This document shows, piece after piece, positions 16,446 to 25,858 of a stretch of 36,267 nucleotides of DNA. The stretch is from Candidatus Omnitrophota bacterium. GTDB taxonomy: Bacteria; Omnitrophota; Gorgyraeia; Zapsychrales; Fredricksoniimonadaceae. The stretch spans positions 1 to 36,267 of the forward strand of contig JADFZK010000032.1 of assembly GCA_015232565.1 (NCBI GenBank). Reading direction: 5' to 3'. Below the pieces are notes generated by a model that worked only from the letters and a program-made list of their open reading frames with translations, had not been told where the DNA came from and ran no database searches. The stretch's first letter is position 1; every line of letters begins with the position of its first letter. The position numbers and the translations under genes are program-made.

Positions 16446-16639
16446 TGTATGATAATGATGTAGTTGAATGATTTCGAGAAAATAGTTCGAGTTATTTATT
16501 AGCGATTTGGTTGTTATTGATACGAGGATTCAAGAAAATCATTCTCGACAGCGTTTAGAATGTCTGGTATAAAAGATTTCCTTTTTCATGATCTTGGCTA
16601 CATTTACGTCTCGTGGTAGTTGTCGGTTGAAACATTTGT

Positions 16640-16712
16640 GCTGACGTAGCTCAGTTGGTAGAGCAGCGGTTTCGTAAACCGCAGGTCGGAGGTTCAAATC
16701 CTCTCGTCAGCT
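16640..16712 (+). tRNA. tRNA-Thr (anticodon CGT)
   Basis: The 73-nt cloverleaf is complete: acceptor GCTGACG/CGTCAGC, D arm with AGCTCAGTTGGTAGAGC, anticodon stem GCGGT/ACCGC around loop TTCGTAA (anticodon CGT), T arm GGAGGTTCAAATCCTC. The discriminator is T. CCA is not encoded (GAT follows). Confidence 0.95.
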
Positions 16713-16813
16713 GATTTTTCAAGGATTCTTGAAAAATCACTCATAAGCCACCTGACGGCCTAACAGGCCGTCGGGGCTTAGGAGTCATGAAAAGGATTCT
16801 TGAAAAATCACTC
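16713..16813. repeat. Direct and inverted repeats flanking a GC hairpin after tRNA-Thr
   Basis: GATTTTTCAAG..CTTGAAAAATC (16713-16738) is a near-perfect inverted repeat. A 22-nt piece of it (16721-16742) recurs as a direct copy at 16792-16813. Between them lies a strong hairpin, GACGGCC-taaca-GGCCGTC, inside AAGCC/GGCTT. It could be a processing or termination signal for the tRNA, or a small mobile remnant. Confidence 0.55.
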
Positions 16814-16908
16814 CTGCAGTACTGGTAATCACACGTAAATCTTCGACTTTCTTTTAATTTTATTGTAGACTTAACAAGTTGGCAGTTAGGTATTTTGAAA
16901 GGAAGGGC

Positions 16909-17148
16909 ATGTCTTTTCAGTATACGGATTATTTTGAGAATGAAGTTCTAAGGAAGCGGCCATATCTGAAGAAAGAATGGTGTGTTTCCGTGGTTGAGAA
17001 TCCGCTACATGCTGAGATACAGGATGACAATCGCTATCGTTTCTGGGGTCAGGTTCCACAGGTGCCAGACAAGTTCTTGCGTGTGGTGACGCTGGAAGAT
17101 AAGCGGACAATACACAATGCTTTTTTTGACAGGGGGTTTAAGATATGA
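16909..17148 (+). CDS. DUF4258-like small protein, partner of DUF2283 (putative toxin)
   Basis: 79 residues from ATG 16909 (AAGGAAGG upstream; an earlier in-frame TTG at 16879 is less likely). It contains R-P-Y-L-K-K-E-W-C, N-P-L-H-A-E-I-Q-D-D, R-Y-R-F-W-G-Q-V-P and F-L-R-V-V-T-L-E-D-K-R-T-I-H-N-A-F-F-D-R-G-F. I recall this pattern from small proteins encoded directly upstream of DUF2283 genes. The two genes overlap by ATGA. The pair is thought to be a toxin-antitoxin-like module; no biochemical activity is established from sequence. Confidence 0.72.
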   Translation: MSFQYTDYFENEVLRKRPYLKKEWCVSVVENPLHAEIQDDNRYRFWGQVPQVPDKFLRVVTLEDKRTIHNAFFDRGFKI

Positions 17149-17369
17149 AAATCAATTATTATTCAGACACCGACTCACTTTACATTGATTTATCATCCAG
17201 AGCCAGTGTGGAGACCCGGGAGATATCTTCCGGTGTTAATCTGGATTACGACAAGGATGGCGGAGTGGTCGGAATCGATATTGATAATGCCAGTCGAAAG
17301 CTTGATTTAAAAGATTTGTTTTTGAATCATGTCCCGGGGATGGTTCATATCCAACCGGTCCAGGGCTGA
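17145..17369 (+). CDS. DUF2283 family protein (putative antitoxin)
   Basis: 74 residues starting in an ATGA overlap. Clear DUF2283 hallmarks: Y-Y-S-D-T-D-S-L-Y-I-D-L near the N-terminus, then E-T-R-E-I-S-S-G-V-N-L-D-Y-D, and G-I-D-I-D-N-A-S. Length is typical. It is the small acidic partner of the upstream protein, as in many bacterial and archaeal accessory regions. Confidence 0.88.
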   Translation: MKINYYSDTDSLYIDLSSRASVETREISSGVNLDYDKDGGVVGIDIDNASRKLDLKDLFLNHVPGMVHIQPVQG

Positions 17370-17407
17370 AAAGATTGACAGGACATACCCAAAATATTTA
17401 TGCATTC

Positions 17408-17437
17408 TTGGCGCGGTGACCTTCCTGCTGTTATAAT
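17408..17437 (+). promoter_or_regulatory. Promoter of the MFS-purN operon, near-leaderless
   Basis: TTGGCG (17408-17413), 18-nt spacer, consensus TATAAT (17432-17437). The start codon is at 17449, so the expected leader is about 4-5 nt and there is no ribosome site, implying leaderless-type initiation. Confidence 0.55.
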
Positions 17438-17448
17438 GCCACCCATAT

Positions 17449-18756
17449 ATGAGTTTTCGACGCAGTCTACAAAATAAAGATTTCCTGGCTTTCTGGCTGG
17501 CACAGCTGATCTCCCAATTCGGGGACCGCATTAACCAGATGGCGCTGGTTGGCCTGGTGACCGGGCGGCAGATGGCGGTTAATCCCGGCTCGGCAATGGA
17601 GCTGGCCAAGCTTTTGGCTTTTACCATTATTCCGGTGTTCGTGGTGGGGCCTATCGCCGGTGTTTATGTGGACCGCTGGGACCGCAAGACCACCATGTTC
17701 GTTTGCGATATCCTGCGCGGTTTACTGGTCCTGACAATCCCCCTGATATTCTTTTATCAGAATTCCATGTGGCCGATCTACGGCGTGGTTTTTCTGGCGT
17801 TTTGTTTAAGCCGTTTCTATGTGCCGGCCAAGATGTCCATTATTCCCGAGATAGTCGATCCCGATTCGCTGCATGCTGCCAATTCACTGGCCACTGTTAC
17901 CGGCATGATCGCTTTTGTGCTGGGGGCTTTGCTGGGCGGGTTGATCGTGGAATATTGGGGAGCACGGGGCGGGTTTCTGATCGATGCGTGCACTTTTCTG
18001 GTATCGGCTTTGTTGATCTCGCTGATATCCCGTCCGCAATTGCGCGGTCTGCGCGCCCGGGAATTGTTCGCCGCCGGCAAGGAGATGGCGTCGGCTTACA
18101 AGAATGTCTGGCACGAAGCGCGCGACGGGGTGGCGTATATTGTGGCCAACCGGGATATTCGTTATATTATCAATCTAATGATGGTTCTGTTCATGGCGGC
18201 GGGGGCTATTTATGTGGTGATAATTATCTTTATTCAGGAGGCTTTTGGCAGTGTGACCAAGCATCTGGGGTTCATGGCGGTGGGCCTGGGCGCCGGTTTG
18301 CTTTTAGGCAGTATTGCTTACGGTAAATGGGGCGACAAGAAAAAGCATGTGGAAACGATCTTTTCCTGTTTGATCGCCGGCGGAGTGGTTTTGGCGGTTT
18401 TTGCTTTTGCCGTTCAGGCTTTTCGGAATATCTGGGTGGCCCAGGGTTTGGCTTTGGTACTGGGTTTTGTGGTAGGTCCGGTTGTGATAGCGGCCAATAC
18501 CGTGGTGCATAAGGTGGCCAGCCCGGAAATGCAAGGCAAGGTTTTCAGCGCCATGGAGTTTGCGATCCATTTTGCGTTCCTTTCCACTATGTTGTTAAGC
18601 TCGAAACTGTCCGAATTCATTCCGCGGGCCTGGATATTAATGGCGGTCGGCGGGGTGTTCTTTCTGGTGGGTATAGTCGGAATATGGAAGTATCAAAGGA
18701 GTATTTCTTTGGGGGAGCGGTCGGCAGTGGGCGTTCAGCAGGAGGTAGTGAAATGA
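17449..18756 (+). CDS. MFS transporter (EntS/MFS_3-like exporter)
   Basis: 435 residues with ~12 predicted transmembrane helices. The N-terminus (L-Q-N-K-D-F-L-A-F-W-L-A-Q-L-I-S-Q-F-G-D) and the loop V-D-R-W-D-R-K between helices 2 and 3 are typical of the drug/siderophore exporter branch of the major facilitator superfamily. Later motifs: A-K-M-S-I-I-P-E-I-V and A-A-N-S-L. It is an inner-membrane proton-driven efflux pump; substrate not predictable. Its stop overlaps the purN start (ATGA), an unusual pairing suggesting simple operon packing. Confidence 0.9.
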   Translation: MSFRRSLQNKDFLAFWLAQLISQFGDRINQMALVGLVTGRQMAVNPGSAMELAKLLAFTIIPVFVVGPIAGVYVDRWDRKTTMFVCDILRGLLVLTIPLIFFYQNSMWPIYGVVFLAFCLSRFYVPAKMSIIPEIVDPDSLHAANSLATVTGMIAFVLGALLGGLIVEYWGARGGFLIDACTFLVSALLISLISRPQLRGLRARELFAAGKEMASAYKNVWHEARDGVAYIVANRDIRYIINLMMVLFMAAGAIYVVIIIFIQEAFGSVTKHLGFMAVGLGAGLLLGSIAYGKWGDKKKHVETIFSCLIAGGVVLAVFAFAVQAFRNIWVAQGLALVLGFVVGPVVIAANTVVHKVASPEMQGKVFSAMEFAIHFAFLSTMLLSSKLSEFIPRAWILMAVGGVFFLVGIVGIWKYQRSISLGERSAVGVQQEVVK

Positions 18757-19373
18757 ATTTTGCGGTTCTGGCTTCAGGTAATGGCACTAATCTACAGGCG
18801 ATAATCAAGGCGATAAAAGCCAAGCAGATCAAGGCTTCATTGAAAGTGGTCCTGTCCGACAAGTCTGGCGCGTTCGCGCTGGAGCGTGCGCGCAAAGCCG
18901 GGGTGCCCTGTGTGGTCAATCTGGCCCCCGAGCAGTACCTGACCCGGGAGGCTTTCGATCAGGCCATGCTGGACGTGTTAAAGAAAGAAGAGATCGATTT
19001 TGTGGTGCTGGCCGGATATATGAGGATCCTGAGCCCCTTGTTCATTGAAGCTTACCGGCATAAAATTCTGAATATTCACCCGTCGTTATTGCCGGCATTC
19101 AAAGGCAGCCACGCCATTAAAGACGCGTTCCAATTCGGGGTTAAAGTAACGGGAGTTACGGTGCATTTTGTGGATGAACAGGTGGATCATGGCGTTATTA
19201 TCGCCCAGTCCGCGGTTGAGATCGGGCCTAACGATACCTTTGATATGCTGGTTGAGAAAGTTCACGAGGCCGAGCACAAGTTGTATCCTTACGCTATCAA
19301 TCTTTTTATTCGCGGCAAGATAAAAGCCCCTGTGGTTAAAGCGGTTCCCCCAGTTACGGGCCAGCATCGCTAA
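18753..19373 (+). CDS. purN: Phosphoribosylglycinamide formyltransferase
   Basis: 206 residues from ATG 18753, preceded by GCAGGAGG and overlapping the MFS stop; the longer upstream frame only extends into the MFS gene. It transfers a formyl group from 10-formyl-tetrahydrofolate to glycinamide ribonucleotide in purine synthesis. Hallmarks: A-S-G-N-G-T-N-L-Q at the start (phosphate site), N-I-H-P-S-L-L-P-A-F-K-G (catalytic Asn and His), and D-E-Q-V-D-H-G-V-I-I-A-Q (catalytic Asp). Length is normal for the family. Confidence 0.95.
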   Translation: MNFAVLASGNGTNLQAIIKAIKAKQIKASLKVVLSDKSGAFALERARKAGVPCVVNLAPEQYLTREAFDQAMLDVLKKEEIDFVVLAGYMRILSPLFIEAYRHKILNIHPSLLPAFKGSHAIKDAFQFGVKVTGVTVHFVDEQVDHGVIIAQSAVEIGPNDTFDMLVEKVHEAEHKLYPYAINLFIRGKIKAPVVKAVPPVTGQHR

Positions 19374-19374
19374 T

Positions 19375-19476
19375 ATGAAGCGAGCTATCCGGCCGGTCCA
19401 GGTTTATTCTTGGCTCTTGTTCCTGGCGGCGTTCTGGGGAGTTGCAGCTTACAGTGTTTACGGAGCGGTTGTATAA
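19375..19476 (+). CDS. Possible small single-span membrane peptide (33 aa)
   Basis: An ATG 1 nt after the purN stop opens 33 codons: a basic start (M-K-R-A-I-R) and one hydrophobic stretch (W-L-L-F-L-A-A-F-W-G-V-A-A). It overlaps the last 19 nt of the convergent lipoprotein gene. There is no ribosome site, so it would depend on re-initiation after purN. It is plausible only on composition and position. Confidence 0.3.
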   Translation: MKRAIRPVQVYSWLLFLAAFWGVAAYSVYGAVV

Positions 19477-20738
19477 GATCGAGCCTTGAACGGGGTGGCG
19501 TCTTTTGGCTCAGCGTCGGATTGCACGGTGCCCAGGTTGAAATGGATCGTGGTCAGTTTGCCCTTGCCCGCCCACCAGCTTTCTTCCTCGAAGGTCTTGA
19601 GTTGTTTCTTGTCGAAAAGCATGTCGCGTTTCTGCCGGATGTTATAAAGATAAACCCCCTCGTAATCGGTAAAGGGATAAAACCTTAAGGTGTTGGCGGC
19701 GCAGGCGGCGATAACTTTGTCGGGGTCGCTGTTAGGCTTAAAATCACTCTGGGTGAACTTATATTTGGCGCGGGTCTTGATTTGGCTTACCAAAAAGCCG
19801 GGCCATTGTACGTCGGTGTATTCCAGGGAGTCTCCGCGCGTGTCTCCGATCATGGCGTTGCTGCCAAAGATCTCGTTCTGTTCCCGCAAATAATATTCGT
19901 CGGGCGGTAAAGCCTCGGAAAGGTATTGTTTAAGGTCGTTAAGGTAAAGCGTGCTTTTAATGGCCACGCCCGAGCCGATATCGGCGATCACCACTATCAC
20001 GAAAGCGGGCGCATCCTGCGGGGGGATATTGAAGATGGATTCCTGCAGGCCCATGTAGATCAGCTGGCGGATCTTGCCGTATTTCTCATTGTAACCACTG
20101 CCATAGGTGACCGGGTCGGGAGGCAGGGTATCGTTGACGATATCATAAGAGAAAGCGAAGTTGTTTTTCTCGTCGAACTCGCCGCCCAGGTAGAGCAGGT
20201 CGAGGGGGTTCTTTTTCTTTTCACTCTTCTCGCCGGGAGAGGGCTTGACGGTAAAGATGGGTTCGTTGAACGGTATGTAGACCCATAAGGTCTTGCCTTC
20301 AATATGGGTTACCAGCGCCAGGGACCGGGGGCATTCATCAGGAAAAGCGGTTTCCATTATGAGTCGGTTGAGGCGCCGGAGCTCTTCCTTGGCCAGGGGC
20401 TTTTTGCTGTCTTTTAATATTGCTGCTTCCTGGGGCAATTTGAGCCTGGGGAAGCGGCGTTTTAATTCCGGGCCATTCAGCAAGTCATTAATGGCGGCCA
20501 GGTCCTGTTTGCCCTCGGGGATCTTTATTCCGGAGCTTTTCAGGGCGCGCGTCAGGTCGGATATGGAAAAAGAGCTTTTGAATTCGCTGGCCAGGAAGGT
20601 GTTGTAACTGGAATTTTCCTTCTGGCAGAAAGCCACCAGTTTCTTCTCGGCTTCCGAGGGGGTGTAGAGTTTGTCTTTAACGGCACAGCCGCCCAGGAAA
20701 GAGGCGGCCAGCGTAAGGAGCAACAGATGACGGAGCAT
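19458..20738 (-). CDS. Lipoprotein co-transcribed with the dual-AAA protease
   Basis: 426 residues. Signal peptide with lipobox L-G-G-C at residues 15-18, so it is lipidated and either inner- or outer-membrane anchored. The body has no motif I recognise. It is mixed alpha/beta, with a central strand-rich area (A-F-V-I-V-V-I-A-D-I-G-S-G-V-A) and a Trp-containing acidic region (E-E-E-S-W-W-A-G-K-G). Its ATG is 1 nt from the stop of the FtsH-like gene, so the two form a tight operon. It may be a substrate adaptor or quality-control partner on the other side of the membrane (inference). Confidence 0.82.
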   Translation of the reverse strand: MLRHLLLLTLAASFLGGCAVKDKLYTPSEAEKKLVAFCQKENSSYNTFLASEFKSSFSISDLTRALKSSGIKIPEGKQDLAAINDLLNGPELKRRFPRLKLPQEAAILKDSKKPLAKEELRRLNRLIMETAFPDECPRSLALVTHIEGKTLWVYIPFNEPIFTVKPSPGEKSEKKKNPLDLLYLGGEFDEKNNFAFSYDIVNDTLPPDPVTYGSGYNEKYGKIRQLIYMGLQESIFNIPPQDAPAFVIVVIADIGSGVAIKSTLYLNDLKQYLSEALPPDEYYLREQNEIFGSNAMIGDTRGDSLEYTDVQWPGFLVSQIKTRAKYKFTQSDFKPNSDPDKVIAACAANTLRFYPFTDYEGVYLYNIRQKRDMLFDKKQLKTFEEESWWAGKGKLTTIHFNLGTVQSDAEPKDATPFKARSYTTAP

Positions 20739-20739
20739 A

Positions 20740-23271
20740 TCAGTCCAGTATCCTGGTTTCCGGTTTTACTCCAAAGCGGTCGAATATCGCCTGGATCTCG
20801 TCGTACTCCAGCTCGCCTTTGGCCATCAGTTCCGCGGCGAAAGCGTCCAGCAGGGGGCGGTTGTGGTTCAATATGTTGCCCACTTCCTTAAGGCAGGACT
20901 GGAGAATTTCCTGCACATCTTCATCGAGCTTTTCTTTGGTGCGTTCGGATATTTGCATTACCGGCAGGTAGCGCGAGCCGCTGGTCATCGACAGGTCGCC
21001 CAGCAGTCCGGTAGTGCCCATGCCCCAGTTCCAGACCATCTGGCGGGCGGTTGAGAGCGCGCTTTGAAAGTCACCCGAGACGCCGCTGCCGGTGGTGCCG
21101 AACTTGATCTTTTCCGCGGCATAACTGGCCACGCTTACCTTGATCTCGGCCAGGTACCACTCTTTACTGCGTATATTCACTTCATCCTTGGGGCGCGGGG
21201 CTACAAAGCCCAGGGAGCCCTTGTGGGGGATGATGGTGGCTTTTATAACGTCGTTGGTGGGGTGCAGGAGGTAGCCGATAATGGCGTGCCCGGCCTCGTG
21301 GTAGGACACCCATTCTTTTTCCTTGTCGCTCAGGATGGTGTTTGACTTCTCGCCGTAAAGAATACGGTCGTAAGCCTGCGAGAGGTCTTTAAAGGAAATA
21401 ACTTCCCGGTTCTCCCGGAGCGCGAACATGCCGGCTTCGCGCACCATGTTGTCGATATCGGCGGGCGAGAACCAGAGGGTTTTACGGGCGAGTATTTCGG
21501 GGTTAACGTCGTCCAGCGTTTTTACCTTCTTGAGGTAAAAGTCAAAAAGCAGTTTACGTTCTTTCAGGTTCGGGCGGGTTACGTAGATCTTGCGTTCAAA
21601 ACGGCCGGCGCGCAAAATAGCCGGGTCGAGCTGTTCCTCGCTGGCGTTGGTGGCGCCCAGCAGGACGATATTGTTCTCGTCCTGGCGCAGGCCGTCCACC
21701 TCGGCCAGGAACTGGTTGATGGTGTTGTTTTCTTCGGAAACAGCGCCGCCGCCGGTTTCCATTCCGCGCGGATGGGCGAACGAGTCCATTTCATCAATAA
21801 AGATTATACAGCCGCCTTCCGAGCGGGCGAGCAGGCGCGCTTCCTTAAAAAGCTGCATTACCCGTTTGGGGCCGGTGCCATGCCAGACCCCGGCAAAGAA
21901 TTCACTGCCGGTCATGGCGATCATGGGAATACCGGCCTCGGTGGCGAAGGCTTTGGCGATATAAGTTTTGCCGCAGCCAGGCGGGCCCATCAGCAGGATC
22001 CCTTTGACGATCTTGCCGCCGATAGCCGCGATGCGGTGGCGGTCTTTGAGCAGGCCCACGATCTCGCGCGCTTCGCGTTTGGCGCTTTCCATGCCGATGA
22101 TATCGTCCCATTTCACATTTACCGAGGAGGCCAGCATCTTTGTGCCGCAACTGCCGCCGCAGGATCCGCCCGATGAGGAGTTGGCTTTTTCGATGGAACG
22201 GACAATGCGCTGGATCGCGCTGTCAATATCTTCCTGGGTAGCCACCGGGCGGTTGGCGCGCATGGAGATAATGGCGGCTTCGCGCACCATATTGTTGATG
22301 TCGGCGGGTGAGAACCATTTCATTTTGTCAGCAGTAGAAACAATATCGATCGCTGGATCCGAGGTTATCTTTTTTAAATAAAAACGCAGGAGTTCCTCGC
22401 GGTCACGGGCGTTGGGCTTGTTGATCTCGATCTTGCGGTCGAAACGGCCCGAGCGCATGATGGCCGAGTCGAGGTCTTCTTCCGGCACATTGGTGGCCGC
22501 GATGACCACTATATTGTTCTCGGTCTGGCGCAGGCCGTCGAGTTCGGTCAGGAACTGGTTGATGGTGGCATTATGGTCGCTTTGGGCGCCCACACTGCCG
22601 CCGGCATCATTGCCGGTGCGCGGCCGGGCGAAAGAGTCTATTTCGTCGATAAAGATTATGCACCCGCCTTCGGCTTTGGCCATATTGCGGGCTTCCTTAA
22701 AAAGCGATTTCATGCGCGAGGCGCCGAGCCCCACGAAAACGCCTACGAATTCACTGCCTACTGCCGACAGAAAAGGTAGTCCGGCTTCGGTGGCGATGGC
22801 TTTGGCCAGATAGGTTTTGCCGCAACCCGGTGAGCCTACCAGCAGGGTGCCTTTAATGATGTTGCCGCCGATGATCTTCAGGAGTTTGCGGTCTTTAAGG
22901 AACTGGACGATCTCCCAGGCTTCTTTCTTGGCGGTTTCCATGCCCACTACTTCATCCCAGCGCACATTGGCTTTGGCATGGACGGCCGAGTCACTGCCCA
23001 GGAATTTGGCTATGCCGCCGCCCATAAAAACGTAGTAATACATTACGCCGTACATGGCGGTCATGATGATGCCCTGGATAATACCCATAAAAAGGTACAT
23101 ACCCATCTGGGCGGTCATTTGTTTGCGGCTGAAGGATTCCAGGGAAGTAAAACTGCTAAAGCCGGCCGCCAGCATAATGGTAACCACCATTACAAAAGAA
23201 ATCCCCAGGAAGATCAGGAACATCTTTAGCCAGTTGAGTTTAAGCCAGGTCAGGAACTTTATTTTGGGCAT
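20740..23271 (-). CDS. FtsH-like membrane protease with two AAA+ modules
   Basis: 843 residues from ATG 23271 (TGGAG ~7 nt upstream; an ATG 7 codons earlier is possible). Order: two transmembrane helices (~14-36 and ~57-83) with a short loop; AAA+ module 1 with Walker A G-S-P-G-C-G-K-T (146-153), Walker B I-I-F-I-D-E-I-D (205-212), pore-type F-V-G and S-G-R-F-D-R; a Ser/Gly/Cys linker (~367-376); AAA+ module 2 with G-P-P-G-C-G-K-T (429-436), I-I-F-I-D-E-M-D (489-496) and A-G-R-F-E-R; and an M41 peptidase with H-E-A-G-H (658-662) and the third zinc ligand D734. Canonical FtsH has a single AAA module and ~650 residues. All catalytic residues are present in both ATPases and the peptidase, so it is probably an active membrane-anchored unfoldase-protease. 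Confidence 0.92.
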   Translation of the reverse strand: MPKIKFLTWLKLNWLKMFLIFLGISFVMVVTIMLAAGFSSFTSLESFSRKQMTAQMGMYLFMGIIQGIIMTAMYGVMYYYVFMGGGIAKFLGSDSAVHAKANVRWDEVVGMETAKKEAWEIVQFLKDRKLLKIIGGNIIKGTLLVGSPGCGKTYLAKAIATEAGLPFLSAVGSEFVGVFVGLGASRMKSLFKEARNMAKAEGGCIIFIDEIDSFARPRTGNDAGGSVGAQSDHNATINQFLTELDGLRQTENNIVVIAATNVPEEDLDSAIMRSGRFDRKIEINKPNARDREELLRFYLKKITSDPAIDIVSTADKMKWFSPADINNMVREAAIISMRANRPVATQEDIDSAIQRIVRSIEKANSSSGGSCGGSCGTKMLASSVNVKWDDIIGMESAKREAREIVGLLKDRHRIAAIGGKIVKGILLMGPPGCGKTYIAKAFATEAGIPMIAMTGSEFFAGVWHGTGPKRVMQLFKEARLLARSEGGCIIFIDEMDSFAHPRGMETGGGAVSEENNTINQFLAEVDGLRQDENNIVLLGATNASEEQLDPAILRAGRFERKIYVTRPNLKERKLLFDFYLKKVKTLDDVNPEILARKTLWFSPADIDNMVREAGMFALRENREVISFKDLSQAYDRILYGEKSNTILSDKEKEWVSYHEAGHAIIGYLLHPTNDVIKATIIPHKGSLGFVAPRPKDEVNIRSKEWYLAEIKVSVASYAAEKIKFGTTGSGVSGDFQSALSTARQMVWNWGMGTTGLLGDLSMTSGSRYLPVMQISERTKEKLDEDVQEILQSCLKEVGNILNHNRPLLDAFAAELMAKGELEYDEIQAIFDRFGVKPETRILD

Positions 23272-23313
23272 TCGTTTTCTCCAAAAGATCATGGGTTATG
23301 AGCGGCCGCTTGA

Positions 23314-24753
<1,440 letters not shown>

Positions 24754-25344
24754 TTGATCCGTAATGCACTTTTTCTTTGTATAGTTTGCGCGCTGGTTTT
24801 TGCCTTCTACCTGCCATCGTATATCAAGATGCAGGATATGAACAAAAAGAACCAGGTTTATGAGAAACGCATTAAAGACCTCGAACAGGACAATGCGCGT
24901 TTGGGGGAAGAGCGCCGCAGGCTGACAGACGACCCGGCTTATTTTGAGAAAGTCGCCCGTGAAAAGATGGGCATAATCCGGGACGGTGAAATAGTTTACA
25001 AGATCGTTGGCCCGGGCCAAAGGAAGAACGGGGTGGTCTCCGAGGAGGCGTCGTTCATACTGAAGCCGGATGGCGATGCGGATGCCGACGACAAAACCAA
25101 GGCGGCGGTAAAGCCCGCGGCGGGGGCCAAAGTAAAGCCGGTGGTTAAAGCAGCCGTTAAGCCGGCGGTGAAGACGGCGGCGAAAACAGTGGTTAAGGCA
25201 AAGGTCGCCAGTACCAAGACGGTAATTAAGAAAGATAGCAAGGCAGTGGTAAAAAAGCCTGCACCGACGGTGGAGAAGAAAAACGTCAAGGCTCCTGCAC
25301 CGAAAAGTTCGTTGAAAGAAATAACTAAGTCGACAAAACAATAA
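24754..25344 (+). CDS. ftsB: FtsB/DivIC-type division protein with a long basic tail
   Basis: 196 residues from a TTG directly after the enolase stop (GGGGAAAG 6 nt upstream); no ATG exists before the membrane segment. One transmembrane helix (~4-22) is followed by a coiled coil (Y-E-K-R-I-K-D-L-E-Q-D-N-A-R-L) and the FtsB/DivIC block D-P-A-Y-F-E-K-V-A-R-E-K-M-G. eno-ftsB adjacency is common in bacteria. FtsB links FtsL and FtsQ at the septum with its C-terminus outside the inner membrane. Unlike usual ~100-residue FtsB, residues ~110-196 are a Lys/Ala/Val/Pro-rich repetitive tail, like histone-H1 tails. Confidence 0.85.
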   Translation: MIRNALFLCIVCALVFAFYLPSYIKMQDMNKKNQVYEKRIKDLEQDNARLGEERRRLTDDPAYFEKVAREKMGIIRDGEIVYKIVGPGQRKNGVVSEEASFILKPDGDADADDKTKAAVKPAAGAKVKPVVKAAVKPAVKTAAKTVVKAKVASTKTVIKKDSKAVVKKPAPTVEKKNVKAPAPKSSLKEITKSTKQ

Positions 25345-25388
25345 AAGCTGTTATAGTAGTTTCACTTTTGCAGTGAGGCATTGAATAG

Positions 25389-25481
25389 AGGTTCCGCCCG
25401 GTGGTAATAGGGGCGCGTTAATACAAGTTTTCAGCACGGCAGTTCACCAGGGTTGTCGTGGGCAAGTATCGCGGTGGACCT
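25389..25481 (+). ncRNA. Candidate structured RNA upstream of tRNA-fMet
   Basis: The 177-nt gap between ftsB and the tRNA folds into one long interrupted hairpin. AGGTTCCGCC (25389-25398) pairs with GGTGGACCT (25473-25481); CGCG and ATAC (25414-25424) with GTATCGCG (25466-25473); CACGGCAG (25435-25442) with TTGTCGTG (25453-25460), including G-U pairs. The large internal bulges recall 6S-like RNAs, but I do not recognise a known family and no conserved 6S or SRP signature is seen. Confidence 0.3.
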
Positions 25482-25521
25482 AAGCAGTGGCGTGGCGCAC
25501 GGCTTGGGTTCAAAAAGACAT

Positions 25522-25598
25522 CGCGGGGTGGAGCAGCCTGGTAGCTCGTCAGGCTCATAACCTGAAGGCCGTACGTTCAAATCGTACCCCCGCAACCA
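25522..25598 (+). tRNA. Initiator tRNA-fMet (anticodon CAT)
   Basis: 77 nt with encoded CCA. It starts CGCGGGG and ends CCCCGCA-ACCA, leaving the unpaired C1/A72 that marks initiator tRNAs. Anticodon loop CTCATAA; three G-C pairs (GGG/CCC type) at the base of the anticodon stem. A terminator follows directly. Partial copies of its 3' half occur at 29833 and 31866. Confidence 0.95.
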
Positions 25599-25604
25599 TA
25601 AAAG

Positions 25605-25636
25605 ACCCCAGTTCTCGCCGAGGATTGGGGTTTTTT
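25605..25636 (+). terminator. Intrinsic terminator after tRNA-fMet
   Basis: ACCCCA (25605-25610) pairs with TGGGGT (25626-25631), with an inner CTC/GAG stem, followed by T-rich DNA (TTTTTTATTTTTTTTT). The next 210 nt up to 25858 hold another short A/T hairpin and no gene. Confidence 0.85.
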
Positions 25637-25858
25637 ATTTTTTTTTGATTAATGGGGATTAAGGCGAAAAAGGCTTCTTTTTTTGGGTTTCTAGACACTG
25701 TATGGACACAAGGAAAGCAAGTTTTGTGTTATGGTAAAAAAGAAAAAGATCTGAACGATCGAATCCCCGGTTTCTTACTACAAAAAGTGGCATAACATAG
25801 AATTAAATGGCATACTTTACGCAGGTGCGATGAGTTAGTTGATAATTGGAGCCAATAT

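Noticed and set aside
16713..16813. CRISPR-like reading of the repeats after tRNA-Thr
   Set aside because: Only two copies separated by a hairpin, no spacer series and no cas genes.
17703..18326. 207-codon frame inside the MFS gene
   Set aside because: Shifted frame of a clear transporter; Gly/Arg/Cys-rich shadow without ribosome site.
25345..25521. SRP (4.5S) RNA or tmRNA before tRNA-fMet
   Set aside because: The SRP GGAA/GCAGCC signature and tmRNA ends are absent; kept only as a generic structured-RNA candidate.
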